Below are positions 27,467 through 36,710 of a stretch of DNA of 64,000 nt, one piece after another (position 1 is the first letter of the stretch; every line of letters begins with the position of its first letter). The notes under the pieces are model-generated. The model saw only the letters and a program-made list of their open reading frames with translations. It made no database searches and had not been told where the DNA came from. Where the stretch lies: positions 1-64,000 of the forward strand of contig JAKVHY010000013.1 of assembly GCA_023284085.1 (NCBI GenBank), in the 5' to 3' direction. This DNA is from Shewanella benthica (GTDB lineage: Bacteria > Pseudomonadota > Gammaproteobacteria > Enterobacterales > Shewanellaceae). The position numbers were made by a program, and so were the translations under genes.

Positions 27467-27727
27467 GGCAAGACTACTCACGAAATCGACTCTAGAGGAC
27501 TCAGTGATCAAGTCTGTTTCTTAGCACCTTACAGCAGGGATTCCGACTTAGTAAGCCTGCTTTATCACATGTCAAAGAGGTCGACTCATAATGATGCAGG
27601 TGCTCATCCCTAATACCACAAGTCATGTAGAAAGCCTTCCCTAAAATAATGCCCCAAGCCTTCATTCTAAGGCTGGCGCACATCTGTTATAATTCGCCCC
27701 AGATAAATCCATCCTAGATAACTACCC

Positions 27728-29191
27728 ATGGGCGACGCCTTGAACACTAGCCATACTGATTCAACATCTGGCTCAATAGCTGATGATCACCTCTCAATCG
27801 TCACATTTCTCAACGAGATCAAAGCCACCTCTTTTGAAGCCTTGAACGCCGAGACTCCGGCGCAAAAGCGTGCTCTTAGCTATGCCAATACCATACTTCA
27901 CCTATTTACTCAGGTGATGGAAAAGAAGCAGCCGGCCGATCGCGTTGTGGGTGAGTACTTTAGAGTCAATAAAAAGCATGGTTCTAAAGACAGGCGGGTG
28001 ATCCGTGAGAGTTTGTTTGCGCTGTTTCGTTGGTGGGGATGGTTAAACAAATTCTCTACTCATACCGGTACTGGCACTAGCACTAGCACAGTAAATACAG
28101 GCACCCAAGCTTGGTTCACTATGTTGACGCTTAATGCCCGACTGGAGTCCCATTCATGGGAACCGTTTATTGCAGCCTGGACAGGATTTTCTGGCCAGAA
28201 GCAAGCGCTCACTCATGATGCAGATACACCTTTAGAGACAGTATCGGCAAAATGTGACTGGCTAGCTAGCCAGTTTCCGGCCATCTCTTTTACCACAGAT
28301 GACTTGGTACCAGAGTGGTTCTGGCAGACTTGCCCCATCCAAGATGCCGAGCAGCGCTTGGCTATGGTCCAGGCCCTATCTTCTCGCCCGCCAATCTGGG
28401 CCAGAGTACAGAATATCGCAACCAATGAGGCCATAGAGAAGCTAGCCCAATTAGATATCACCGCCACGGCGAGTGAGTATTTTAGCGATAGTATCAGTCT
28501 TGGCCATAAGAGTATTAACCTCAACGGCATGTCACTATACCGTGAAGGCGAGCTTGAGATACAAGACTTAGGCTCACAGGTTGTCGGGCAAATATGTAAC
28601 CCGAGTCCAAATGATAACTGGTGGGATACCTGCAGTGGTGCAGGCGGTAAGAGTCTGCAATTAAGATCTTTGATGTTAGGCAAGGACAAGCAAGCTAGGG
28701 GCACAATTATCGCCTCAGATGTGCGTCGTAAGCCATTAGAGGAACTGGCCAAGCGCGCTAAACGTGCTGGTTTTAAAGGCATCACAGCTTCCCCGTGGAA
28801 GTCCGATGATCTGCCTGTGCCGCATAATCACTTCGATGGAGTGCTTGTCGATGCACCTTGTAGTTGCACTGGTACCTGGCGACGCAACCCGGATATGCGC
28901 TGGATAGACAGTATTGAAGCCGTTCAGGATAAACCAGATCTGCAACTGGATATTCTCAGCCGCTCCAGTCAGGCAGTTAAAATCGGTGGCACCTTGGTAT
29001 ATGCCACTTGCTCACTTTCCCCCTTGGAAAATGAAGATGTGGTCAATGCCTTCTTGGCCAAGCACGCAGGTTTTACGTTGGAAGTCACTAGACATCCGTT
29101 TACTGGCGTAGAGGCCACTATGCATCTTGTCTTGCCATATCAAGCCGATACCGATGGCATGTTCGTCGCTCGAATGAAAAGAAAGTGCTGA
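27728..29191 (+). CDS. RsmB/NOP2-type RNA m5C methyltransferase
   Basis: A 487-residue protein with an N-terminal all-helical region and a C-terminal Rossmann methyltransferase. The SAM-site motif is WWDTCSGAGGKSLQLRSLM near residue 298. The two family cysteines are in VDAPCSCTGTWRRNPDMRW (about 373-391) and LVYATCSLSPLENEDVV (about 423). In this family the TCS cysteine attacks C6 of cytosine and the PCS cysteine helps release. It most likely methylates an RNA, but which one is unknown; it is more diverged than housekeeping RsmB. A strong terminator follows. Confidence 0.88.
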   Translation: MGDALNTSHTDSTSGSIADDHLSIVTFLNEIKATSFEALNAETPAQKRALSYANTILHLFTQVMEKKQPADRVVGEYFRVNKKHGSKDRRVIRESLFALFRWWGWLNKFSTHTGTGTSTSTVNTGTQAWFTMLTLNARLESHSWEPFIAAWTGFSGQKQALTHDADTPLETVSAKCDWLASQFPAISFTTDDLVPEWFWQTCPIQDAEQRLAMVQALSSRPPIWARVQNIATNEAIEKLAQLDITATASEYFSDSISLGHKSINLNGMSLYREGELEIQDLGSQVVGQICNPSPNDNWWDTCSGAGGKSLQLRSLMLGKDKQARGTIIASDVRRKPLEELAKRAKRAGFKGITASPWKSDDLPVPHNHFDGVLVDAPCSCTGTWRRNPDMRWIDSIEAVQDKPDLQLDILSRSSQAVKIGGTLVYATCSLSPLENEDVVNAFLAKHAGFTLEVTRHPFTGVEATMHLVLPYQADTDGMFVARMKRKC

Positions 29192-29224
29192 GACCCAAAC
29201 AGCACTAGCAAATCCAACATATAG

Positions 29225-29248
29225 AGACGACCTTAGGGTCGTCTTTTT
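29225..29248 (+). terminator. Terminator after the RNA methyltransferase gene
   Basis: AGACGACC pairs with GGTCGTCT around TTAG, followed by TTTT. Confidence 0.9.
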
Positions 29249-29424
29249 ATTACCTTATTATGTATCGACTGCTGTATTTCAATATTTATAGCGAGGAGTC
29301 GAAACCTTGTCATCTTCCTGTCATCTGGCTTTCCTAGTATCTGCTTTATCTCCCCTATTTACCGACTGGTATTCGACACAAGTGATACCAATCGATATTA
29401 AGCACAATTAATTCGGATATGCAG

Positions 29425-29595
29425 ATGTCAAATTTCTACGATAGTGATGATCGTCTTTGGGACAGTCAAACCGGCAGTGATAGCGCAGACGAAGAACGCC
29501 AAGGTAAGCACAAGAGTCAGCGCAATAAACACAGGCGTAGACAGTTATTGGATCAAAAACGTCAACAGGGTGATTCACAACCCGAGCAGTACTAA
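29425..29595 (+). CDS. Small highly charged protein
   Basis: A 56-residue frame, too short for usual gene finders. It begins MSNFYDSDDRLWDSQTGSDS, then turns strongly basic (KHKSQRNKHRRRQLLDQKR) and ends in QPEQY. The start at 29425 has CGGAT at a suitable distance; an ATG two codons earlier does not. It has its own terminator at 29628-29657, and the acidic-then-basic layout looks selected rather than random. I do not recognise it; nucleic-acid or ribosome contact would fit the composition. Confidence 0.55.
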   Translation: MSNFYDSDDRLWDSQTGSDSADEERQGKHKSQRNKHRRRQLLDQKRQQGDSQPEQY

Positions 29596-29627
29596 GCTCA
29601 GATAGGCTAACAAGATTAAAATTTTAT

Positions 29628-29657
29628 AGGTTCCAGGACCTAGTCCCAGAACCTTTT
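29628..29657 (+). terminator. Terminator after the small charged-protein gene
   Basis: A 12-base arm AGGTTCCAGGAC pairs with GTCCCAGAACCT at ten positions and is followed by TTTT. Confidence 0.8.
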
Positions 29658-29845
29658 ACCCACACCTCAAGCTAACCATTTCGATCCTCTGCTTTTTTTT
29701 GTATGAAAATTGGATAAATCCCCAAATTCTTCATAGGCTTATCTGTAGCTTCGCGCAAACATCTACTATCAACTAGTTGTTAAACAAAAAATAGTCTCTA
29801 TCACAGACGTGCTTCCCGACTTCTCTGCCAAAAAGGAAATAGGCC

Positions 29846-32800
29846 ATGGAACAACTTCGACCTGACTTCATCTATCCCCCCGGATCCATGCTGATGCACT
29901 CACCACTCGTGCTCAACAGGGCCGACATGTACGGTTTCTTCATGAAAGGGAAAGAGAAAAACTTACAAAAATCCATCGATACTTGTCTCAATCAGGTAGC
30001 AGGTAGCGAGATGTACTTTAAGGTGCTTTCGCCTTATATATTAACCAGCTTCACCCGAGTCGATAAGGCCTATTCAGAGTATCCCCAGGACAGAGAAAAG
30101 GGTTGGATCCAGGAAACCGATATTATCACTTGGGTCATGATAGGCAGGCAAGAAAGTGCCGACAGCGACGACATCAGTCATGTGTATTTTCATCCCTTAT
30201 TCACCTTCGTCAATGATGCCATGGCCCTCATCAATGGCCGCGAGCTGTTCGGTTACCCCAAATACATGTGTAAGTATGGGATGCCCCAGCCAGGTGAGCC
30301 CCTCACTAAACTCAGCCTGTCGGTCAAGAGTTTCAAGACCTTCTCTCCCGAGACTGAACTGTCATTTCATCCCCTGTTAACGGTCGATTGTGAAGCTCAA
30401 GAGGAAGACCAGCTCAGCACATTAGAGGCCATCACTAAGACCTGGCAACTGTTTAAAGACCAGACCGACTTCATTCCCGAGCTCGACAGACTAGGCGAAG
30501 AACAACTATTTAGTCTGCTGTTCAAACCCGCTATCGATCAGATTTTTCTCAAGCAGCTACCAGACTCGGCCGGAGAGAAAGCCGTCTATCAGGCGATAAC
30601 GGCCTCCCCCGCTAAAGTGAATCGAGTTCATTCCTTGTCACTACTTGAAAATGACCTGTTGGCCACAGTGTTCGACAATGCCAGCTTCCCCTTGAAAGAG
30701 TCATTGGGCGTCGAGTTAGGCGAGCAACATGTGCTGCTGCCCTATCACGTTAATTTTGACTTTGAGGTGCCTGAGGGAGAGGTCTTAGTCGATAACTCTG
30801 TGCTCAAGAAGGAGAAGATTGCCATACTCGGTGGTGGCGTCGCCGCAATGTCGGCGGCCATGTGTTTAACCGAGCTGCCAGGTTGGCAAAACAAATATGA
30901 AATTGATGTGTATCAGCTAGGTTGGCGCATCGGCGGCAAAGGCGCCAGTGGCCGAAATGCGGAGCAAGGCCAGAGAATCGAAGAACACGGCCTGCATATC
31001 TGGTTTGGTTTTTATCAAAATGCCTTCAGCCTGATGCGCAAAGCCTATGAAGAGCTAGACCGACCAGCCGGTGCGCCGCTGGCGACCTTCTTAGATGCCT
31101 TCAAGCCCCACAGCTACATCGTACTACAGGAAGATGTGGGTGGTGAGTCCGACAGTTGGCCCATAGAATTCCCACTCAGAGATGGGCTACCGGGAGACAG
31201 CACGGAGATCTTAACCCTGTGGAAAGTGGTCAAGGCAGCCTTTAGCTGGATAAGAGACTGGCTCAAGGAGATGGATGACCTGCTCGATGAAGCCGAAAAG
31301 GAAACCGCTAAGCCAGTTCATTGGTTTAGTGAAGACTGGTTCGAACGCCTCAAAGACAGAATAGAAGACTCGATTGAAGACACCATAGATGACACTAAAG
31401 AGAACTTGGCCGCTCTTGGCGACTCTATCGAGTGTCATCTTAATCAACTCGTCGGTCGTGAGTGTGATGAACACGCCCACAGTCCGGATGAAGAGGATGA
31501 AGGCTTTATCGAGTCAGCCGTCGACAGTTTCCGTGCACGTTTAAAAGAGAACTTCGCCGAGAAGCTAGAGACTAATGATGAGCTTCGCAGGCTGTATATC
31601 GCCTCAGATCTTGGCCTGACAATCCTCAAGGGCATGTTCGCCGATGGCGTGTTTAAGCATGGCTTCGATGTCATCAACGATTATGATTACCGTGAGTGGC
31701 TGATTAAACACGGGGCGAATCAGACCTTTACGGTGGACTCTGCACCAGTCAGGAGCTTCTACGATCTGGTGTTCGCCTATGAAAAAGGCAATTTCGATAA
31801 ACCCAATCTGGAGGCGGGTACCATCATTCGCTCCATGCTGCGGATCGCCCTATGCTATCAAGGTGGCGTGATGTGGAAGATGCAGGCGGGCATGGGCGAT
31901 GTGGTGTTTACCCCTTACTACCAAGTCCTTAAACGCCGCGGGGTAAACTTTCACTACTTCAACCAAGTGGATAATCTGGTCTGTAATAACGGTACCATTG
32001 AAGCCATCGAGATCACCGAGCAGGTTAAACTTAAACAGGGCTTAGCAAGCTACGATCCCTTAGTCGATGTAAAAGGCCTGGATTGCTGGCCGAGCGCGCC
32101 ACTCTATGATCAGCTTGATAGTGAACAGGCTCAGCTGCTAAAAGACAATAACATCAATTTGGAACACTTCTGGAGTGATTGGCAGTCTGTTTATCAAGAT
32201 AGGTTTGGTGAGCCATTACCGACCAAAAGACTCGTGAAAGGAGAGGATTTTGACCGGGTTATCTTCGGCTTATCCATAGGCTCTGTGCCCCATGTTGCCG
32301 CCGAGGTCATGGCCCAGAGTGAGCCATTAACTAAGGCTGTCGACAAGGTTAAGACGGTGGCCACTCAAGCCTATCAAGTCTGGCTCAATGAAGATCTGCA
32401 TGGCATGGGTTGGCAATACACACCTGAGAGTGGCGAGCAACCAGTCCTCTCGGGCTTCACCGAACCCTTTGATACCTGGGCCTCGATGGATCAATTAATA
32501 GATAAGGAGGACTGGCAAGGGGCTCAACCCAAAAATGCCAGCTACTTCTGCTCGGCGCTGCCGGTAGAGCATTATCCTCCCCGCTCGGATATTGAATTTC
32601 CAAAGCGTAAGGCTCAGCAGGCCAAAGAGGGCGCCATAGGTCAACTCAACAATCAGATCCACAAGCTGTGGAGCAATGTTGGAGACGAGTTCCCCTGGCA
32701 GTGGTTGCACTTAGGAGATGAAGCTAGCGAAGCCGTGCAGGGGCAAGCCAGATTCGATAGCCAATATTGGCGCGTCAATATCGATCCCTCCGAGCAATAT

Positions 32801-32998
32801 GTCATGTCGGTTAAAGGCAGCAGCAAATTCCGTATAGATACCGACGGTACCGGCATAGACAATCTCTATGTCACCGGCGATTGGATAAACACAGGCATCA
32901 ACGCCAGCTGCGTCGAAGCCGCGACCATGGCTGGTATGCACACCTCAAAAGCTATCTGTGGCTATCCTAAGGTGATTAAAGGAGAGAAGGACTTTTAG
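29846..32998 (+). CDS. Fusion of acetoacetate-decarboxylase-like domain and FAD oxidoreductase
   Basis: A 1050-residue, probably soluble protein. Residues 1-270 resemble acetoacetate decarboxylases: FHPLFTFVNDAMALINGREL then FGYPKYM; the first lysine of the usual YPKK pair is kept, the second is tyrosine. Residue 320 onward is an amine-oxidase/phytoene-desaturase-type flavoprotein: KIAILGGGVAAMSAAMCL (dinucleotide-binding loop), then WRIGGKGASGRN and EEHGLHIWFGFYQNAF. A long acidic insert (about 455-590) separates the FAD parts, and the final block is NLYVTGDWINTGINASCVEAA near 1010. The flavin domain resembles carotene-desaturase-like proteins of unknown role. Ribosome site AAAAGGAAAT. It has its own terminator. 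The substrate cannot be told; a ketone or polyene-like lipid is a guess. Confidence 0.8.
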   Translation: MEQLRPDFIYPPGSMLMHSPLVLNRADMYGFFMKGKEKNLQKSIDTCLNQVAGSEMYFKVLSPYILTSFTRVDKAYSEYPQDREKGWIQETDIITWVMIGRQESADSDDISHVYFHPLFTFVNDAMALINGRELFGYPKYMCKYGMPQPGEPLTKLSLSVKSFKTFSPETELSFHPLLTVDCEAQEEDQLSTLEAITKTWQLFKDQTDFIPELDRLGEEQLFSLLFKPAIDQIFLKQLPDSAGEKAVYQAITASPAKVNRVHSLSLLENDLLATVFDNASFPLKESLGVELGEQHVLLPYHVNFDFEVPEGEVLVDNSVLKKEKIAILGGGVAAMSAAMCLTELPGWQNKYEIDVYQLGWRIGGKGASGRNAEQGQRIEEHGLHIWFGFYQNAFSLMRKAYEELDRPAGAPLATFLDAFKPHSYIVLQEDVGGESDSWPIEFPLRDGLPGDSTEILTLWKVVKAAFSWIRDWLKEMDDLLDEAEKETAKPVHWFSEDWFERLKDRIEDSIEDTIDDTKENLAALGDSIECHLNQLVGRECDEHAHSPDEEDEGFIESAVDSFRARLKENFAEKLETNDELRRLYIASDLGLTILKGMFADGVFKHGFDVINDYDYREWLIKHGANQTFTVDSAPVRSFYDLVFAYEKGNFDKPNLEAGTIIRSMLRIALCYQGGVMWKMQAGMGDVVFTPYYQVLKRRGVNFHYFNQVDNLVCNNGTIEAIEITEQVKLKQGLASYDPLVDVKGLDCWPSAPLYDQLDSEQAQLLKDNNINLEHFWSDWQSVYQDRFGEPLPTKRLVKGEDFDRVIFGLSIGSVPHVAAEVMAQSEPLTKAVDKVKTVATQAYQVWLNEDLHGMGWQYTPESGEQPVLSGFTEPFDTWASMDQLIDKEDWQGAQPKNASYFCSALPVEHYPPRSDIEFPKRKAQQAKEGAIGQLNNQIHKLWSNVGDEFPWQWLHLGDEASEAVQGQARFDSQYWRVNIDPSEQYVMSVKGSSKFRIDTDGTGIDNLYVTGDWINTGINASCVEAATMAGMHTSKAICGYPKVIKGEKDF

Positions 32999-33026
32999 TC
33001 AGTGATACCAATCGGCATAAACACAT

Positions 33027-33062
33027 AAAAAAGCTGACAATGAGCACTGTCAGCTTTTTTTT
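33027..33062. terminator. Bidirectional terminator
   Basis: AGCTGACA and TGTCAGCT with an eight-base loop, flanked by A6 and T8. It serves the convergent genes ending at 32998 and 33071. Confidence 0.9.
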
Positions 33063-33070
33063 GCAGTAGA

Positions 33071-34738
33071 TTAGATAAAGTCTAAGCTCTTAGAATTATC
33101 ATTCATGACTTGATTCAATTTCGCCTGCTTAACACGGCGTTTCTCTGTCTTATGCCGATACATATTCTTATCTGCGGTTCTCAACCAGTCACTGGCATCT
33201 TTAGCATCTCTATTTGACGCGAAACCATAGCTTATGCCAGTCTCTCGATAGCCTTCTTGCTCAAATGCATTAGAAAATTGCTCAAGTTGCACCAGAACAG
33301 ACTGAGTCTGCTCCATAGAGAGTAAGATAACAAAATTATCTCCCCCTATCCTGAATAACCTCACTCTTTCATGGGCTTCACAAATAGACTTAAGCTGTTT
33401 AGCCACAAATTTAAGTAAACCGTCTCCCTCATGATGACCTAAGGTATGATTCACCTGAGTGATACCATCGATATCCAGCAAGATGAGGGTTTCATCCCGT
33501 TTAACCTCTTTACCAAACCGCTGAGTTTGCAAAAATTCATCGAAAGCATGTCGATTTTGCAGCCGTGTCAATTCATCCTCACGGGCTTTCTCCCAGGCGA
33601 TACCTAATGTCTTGATGTAGGTCTGCCTCTCCTCGGACAATAACTTGATCTTATTTGCTAGTGCCAGAGACAGCATGAGTGCATCGGCGGTTCCGCCTAT
33701 GAGAGTGGCAAGTTCTGCATATTCGACAAAGTCGGGTGTGAGTCCTAAATTCCCCGGAAGAATAATCACGGCAGGCAGTAATAAACAGGTGAAGGCAAAA
33801 ATAAAATAGCGAGCCGGAGAGAAACCTTTGATCAGGCAGACGTTACCACAGGTAATCGCCAGAGCAATCCACAACATGATTAACACTGAGGCGATGAGCG
33901 CGGTATAGGAAACCAAATAGATACTCGTTGGCAGCGCCAAGATACAGATCCACATCAAATACTTGCTTAAACGCCACAGCTTTGGAGAGTATTCAGGAAG
34001 CTGAAGGAAGTGTTTGTAAAACAGGATATTAAATATGGGAAGGCTAATAAAAAACAGATGGTGTAACTCTAAATTATGGTAAGCCCATAGGTGCGCAGGA
34101 ATGTGAAATGTCAGCGCCCAACCGAAGAAGTATGCCAATACATAGAGGCCATAATAGAGAAAAGCACGGTCCTTGATAGAGAAAAAAATCAGTAAGTTAT
34201 AGCAAGCGATAAAGATGAGTCCACCTAGACATAACATCACAGCCATGGCTTCAAAATCTGCACTCCGCTTGTGATCTAACAGATGTTTGAGCTCCACCTT
34301 AGGCACAGAAGAGAAGTAGCGACTCTCCAGTTTCACGATAACCCAATATCCCACGCCATAGTTAAGCTCTACTTCCCGGCCATAATCAAACAAGAACTCA
34401 TAAGGAGCATAGTAACCACTGTGAGAATCTTGTTTGCTGCCATCGTCACCTATCAGCCAATAATCGAGAGATTCAACGATGGAGTTTCTGACACTTATCG
34501 CCCATTTAGTCTCTCTGTCGTACATCAATGTAGGCATTACCAGCCAGTAGCTGCCTCCCGTTAAACTGATGCTGTCAGCTTTCTCCAATGTCGCCATCCA
34601 AGGCGTCACATCGGCATGTTGAGAAGGGGGCGCTTGATCGGCTTTGGCATGAAATAGAAAGGATTGATCGAAAGAGATGTCAGCAACCGCTGTCTGGCTA
34701 AAAAAAATGAGTAATAACAAGAGTGCTCTTTGGATCAT
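33071..34738 (-). CDS. 7TM-DISM receptor with GGDEF-like domain (signature GGDNF)
   Basis: 555 residues: signal peptide (cut near TAVA, residue 19); a periplasmic sensor of the 7TMR-DISM extracellular type to about residue 185; seven membrane helices at about 187-390 (MAVMLCLGGLIFIACYNLLI, FLYYGLYVLAYFFGWALTF and so on); a short coil; and a GGDEF domain from about 400 (DELTRLQNRHAF...LILLDIDGITQVNHTLGHHEGD). The active-site signature, normally GG(D/E)EF, is GGDNF in RIGGDNFVILL, so the glutamate that binds metal and is needed for diguanylate cyclase activity is replaced by asparagine. The protein may therefore be inactive as a cyclase and work as a c-di-GMP or GTP sensor. Confidence 0.88.
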   Translation of the reverse strand: MIQRALLLLLIFFSQTAVADISFDQSFLFHAKADQAPPSQHADVTPWMATLEKADSISLTGGSYWLVMPTLMYDRETKWAISVRNSIVESLDYWLIGDDGSKQDSHSGYYAPYEFLFDYGREVELNYGVGYWVIVKLESRYFSSVPKVELKHLLDHKRSADFEAMAVMLCLGGLIFIACYNLLIFFSIKDRAFLYYGLYVLAYFFGWALTFHIPAHLWAYHNLELHHLFFISLPIFNILFYKHFLQLPEYSPKLWRLSKYLMWICILALPTSIYLVSYTALIASVLIMLWIALAITCGNVCLIKGFSPARYFIFAFTCLLLPAVIILPGNLGLTPDFVEYAELATLIGGTADALMLSLALANKIKLLSEERQTYIKTLGIAWEKAREDELTRLQNRHAFDEFLQTQRFGKEVKRDETLILLDIDGITQVNHTLGHHEGDGLLKFVAKQLKSICEAHERVRLFRIGGDNFVILLSMEQTQSVLVQLEQFSNAFEQEGYRETGISYGFASNRDAKDASDWLRTADKNMYRHKTEKRRVKQAKLNQVMNDNSKSLDFI

Positions 34739-34763
34739 ATCATTCGCCTTTATCTAGTTCTTC

Positions 34764-34780
34764 GTTGACCTTAGGTCAAC
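34764..34780. promoter_or_regulatory. Operator-like palindrome before the 7TM-GGDEF gene
   Basis: GTTGACC and GGTCAAC with a three-base centre, 26 bases upstream of the start codon. It could be a repressor site or a leader hairpin close to the ribosome site. Confidence 0.4.
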
Positions 34781-35157
34781 TACAAGCAGCTATATAAGAC
34801 TCCCCCTGATCCTTGGAGGTAATCATAGCCACACAAGCCATCAGCAGCTTGCAATATCATTTACGCATTATTCAATATAAGTAACAAAAAGATGAAGAGT
34901 GTGCTTTCTCCTTGAATAAACGCTAAAGATGTCTTTTTCAGCAGGACGCTGTGATTTAACAATATCTAATCGAAGAAACAGACTGAGCCGTAGAAATGAA
35001 GGGAGTTGCCTTCCGATGGCTTTAGTGTTCCAGTACGAGTTCAAGCGTCACTAAAGATTAGTTTAGACTATTTTGACTGTAACGGAATGATATATCAGAG
35101 CAAACATAATCAGGGGTTTACAGTTTGTATGGTGAGGATATAAGCAAAACATCAGTC

Positions 35158-35188
35158 GCAATAGCACCTGAGCGAAAGATACTATTGC
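35158..35188 (-). terminator. Weak stem-loop after the YfaZ-like gene
   Basis: GCAATAG pairs with CTATTGC about 14 bases past the stop, with flanking CAGT/ACTG matches. The minus strand then has only TTTT a few bases on. Confidence 0.35.
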
Positions 35189-35201
35189 GCAACTGAGGGA
35201 G

Positions 35202-35741
35202 TTAAAAACGGGCATTGCCACCAATATAAAAACCAGAGTCAAAAGTCGAGTTATTGCTGTTGTCATACTGCAGACGAATATTTCTGTAGCCAGTATAAAG
35301 TGCAAGACTTGGATTTAACTGGAATTGAATTTTACTGTCTAGCTCGTACATACCATCGACGCTACCAAAAGAGAGTACCGAAGGTGCATAATAACCAGAT
35401 GCATGGAAAGAGAGGTTAGACCCCAGCTCCATAGTGTAACGACCACCCACCCCAATGGCACTGCCATTCGCACTGTTTTCCGCCCAGGCATAGGAATACT
35501 TTGCCCCGATCTCAAAATGATGAATACCCGCATCATGGGCTACATGTATGGCACTCGATATGAGTTGTCCACCATCATTTGAATAGATATATCCGAGTAC
35601 CGCATTGGCATTATTTTTAAGATCTAGGTTAATTTCTGTAGAAATCACATCATCGTTAAGGCCAATGCCAAAATTGTTGGCATTGGCTGCAACAGAAATA
35701 CTCGATAGCAGGAGTAGGCTACTCCAAATTTTAGCGCTCAT
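35202..35741 (-). CDS. YfaZ-family outer-membrane beta-barrel protein
   Basis: A 179-residue exported protein: signal peptide to about residue 21 (SVAANA), then NNFGIGLNDDVISTEINLDL, the typical YfaZ opening. Short amphipathic strands follow, ending in DSGFYIGGNARF with a terminal phenylalanine as barrel-assembly signal. Likely an eight-strand barrel in the outer membrane; the family is described as porin-like, but no substrate is known. A monocistronic gene. Confidence 0.8.
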   Translation of the reverse strand: MSAKIWSSLLLLSSISVAANANNFGIGLNDDVISTEINLDLKNNANAVLGYIYSNDGGQLISSAIHVAHDAGIHHFEIGAKYSYAWAENSANGSAIGVGGRYTMELGSNLSFHASGYYAPSVLSFGSVDGMYELDSKIQFQLNPSLALYTGYRNIRLQYDNSNNSTFDSGFYIGGNARF

Positions 35742-36020
35742 ATTGGCCTCTGATAATTGGTTTTGCGGATAATAGCAAAAACGTCACAGACAACCACTAC
35801 TCAATTGTTTTTAAAGAATAATATAATACTACCGCACACATTGAAGCAACCAACCAACTACAATAACCATAAAGCAGTAGCAGTCCCCCACAAAAAGACA
35901 ACAAAGAAACAATTCGTATCACTCGAGTTCAAATTAAACCCCATGTAAGTTGCGCGCAATTAATTTGCTCGAAACTATACTTACTGCTAGATTAGCTGAA
36001 ACCTTAAGGAGAGATTCAAC

Positions 36021-36503
36021 ATGACATCCATCTATGACTTTTCGGTAAATAATATCCAAGGAAAATCGGTATCCTTATCTGAGTATAAAGATAAGGTGAT
36101 ATTGATAGTCAATACGGCAAGCGCATGTGGCTTCACCCCTCAATATAAGGGGCTACAGGCGCTGTATGAAAAATACGGTCCTGAGAAATTTGTCATCCTT
36201 GGGTTTCCCTGTAACCAGTTCGGAGCTCAGGAGAGTGGCAGTGAGAGTGAAATATCTTCATTTTGTGAACTGAATTTCGGCGTGAACTTCCCTCTCTTTG
36301 AGAAAATAGAGGTCAATGGCCCAGAGGCACATCCCCTCTATGAGTACCTCAAATCCGAGGCTAAAGGGATTTTAGGCAGCAAGGGGATCAAATGGAATTT
36401 CACCAAATTCTTAATTGATAGCCAAGGAAAGGTGTTAGCGCGATTTGCTTCAACGACTAAGCCGGAAGCGTTAGAAAAAGAGATAAATAGTTTGCTAGGC
36501 TAA
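36021..36503 (+). CDS. Glutathione peroxidase (cysteine type)
   Basis: A 160-residue thioredoxin-fold peroxidase that reduces peroxides with glutathione or thioredoxin. The triad is C36 (NTASACGFTPQY), Q70 (GFPCNQFGAQE) and W125 (IKWNFTKFL). C64 (in GFPCNQ) and C82 (SSFCELNF) are also in the usual places. Full length for the bacterial BtuE-like group, with no signal peptide, so cytoplasmic. Ribosome site AAGGAGAG. A weak hairpin (AAGATA...TATCTT) just downstream may end the transcript before the RNA-like array. Confidence 0.95.
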   Translation: MTSIYDFSVNNIQGKSVSLSEYKDKVILIVNTASACGFTPQYKGLQALYEKYGPEKFVILGFPCNQFGAQESGSESEISSFCELNFGVNFPLFEKIEVNGPEAHPLYEYLKSEAKGILGSKGIKWNFTKFLIDSQGKVLARFASTTKPEALEKEINSLLG

Positions 36504-36597
36504 TCAACAAGATAGTTTTATCTTTAATTAAACACAAAAAAACATCGTCTATTTTTTGAACTTATCCATTTTCAGGGCATCAAAGAATATGAACGCG

Positions 36598-36710
36598 AAG
36601 AAGGTTTTCATGTTCATCATTCTCCCTGGGACTTCTAGCGCGGTCCCCTTGATCTTAAATGATCATCAGGCAGCCCCATCTTGATAAAAGACTGGTGTTG
36701 CCCTTTTTTT
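36598..36710 (+). ncRNA. Small-RNA candidate, unit 0 of a four-unit array
   Basis: The promoter-like pair TTATCC (36562) and AATATG (36586) has an 18-base spacer, and the leader TTCATCATTCTCCCT matches the later units. Hairpin GGGAC/GTCCC follows, then TCTT/AAGA, which lies in the loop of a terminator (GGCAGCCCCA with TGGTGTTGCC, then T7). It is the most diverged copy. Start point is estimated as seven bases after the -10. Confidence 0.5.

Larger units (their letters stand above)
34739..35201. other. Gap upstream of the 7TM-GGDEF gene
   Basis: No gene. Two structures are seen: the dyad at 34764-34780 and a stem-loop at 35158-35188. The rest is unexplained. Confidence 0.4.

Noticed and set aside
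27501..27683. A 60-codon minus-strand frame upstream of the RNA methyltransferase
   Set aside because: No ribosome site or motif; the stretch is more easily read as the methyltransferase promoter region.
28213..28785. A 190-codon frame opposite the RNA methyltransferase gene
   Set aside because: Antisense shadow of a well-supported gene; the sense strand carries all the family motifs.
35063..35305. An 80-codon minus-strand frame overlapping the YfaZ-like gene end
   Set aside because: Overlaps the real gene in another frame, with no ribosome site and no conserved feature.
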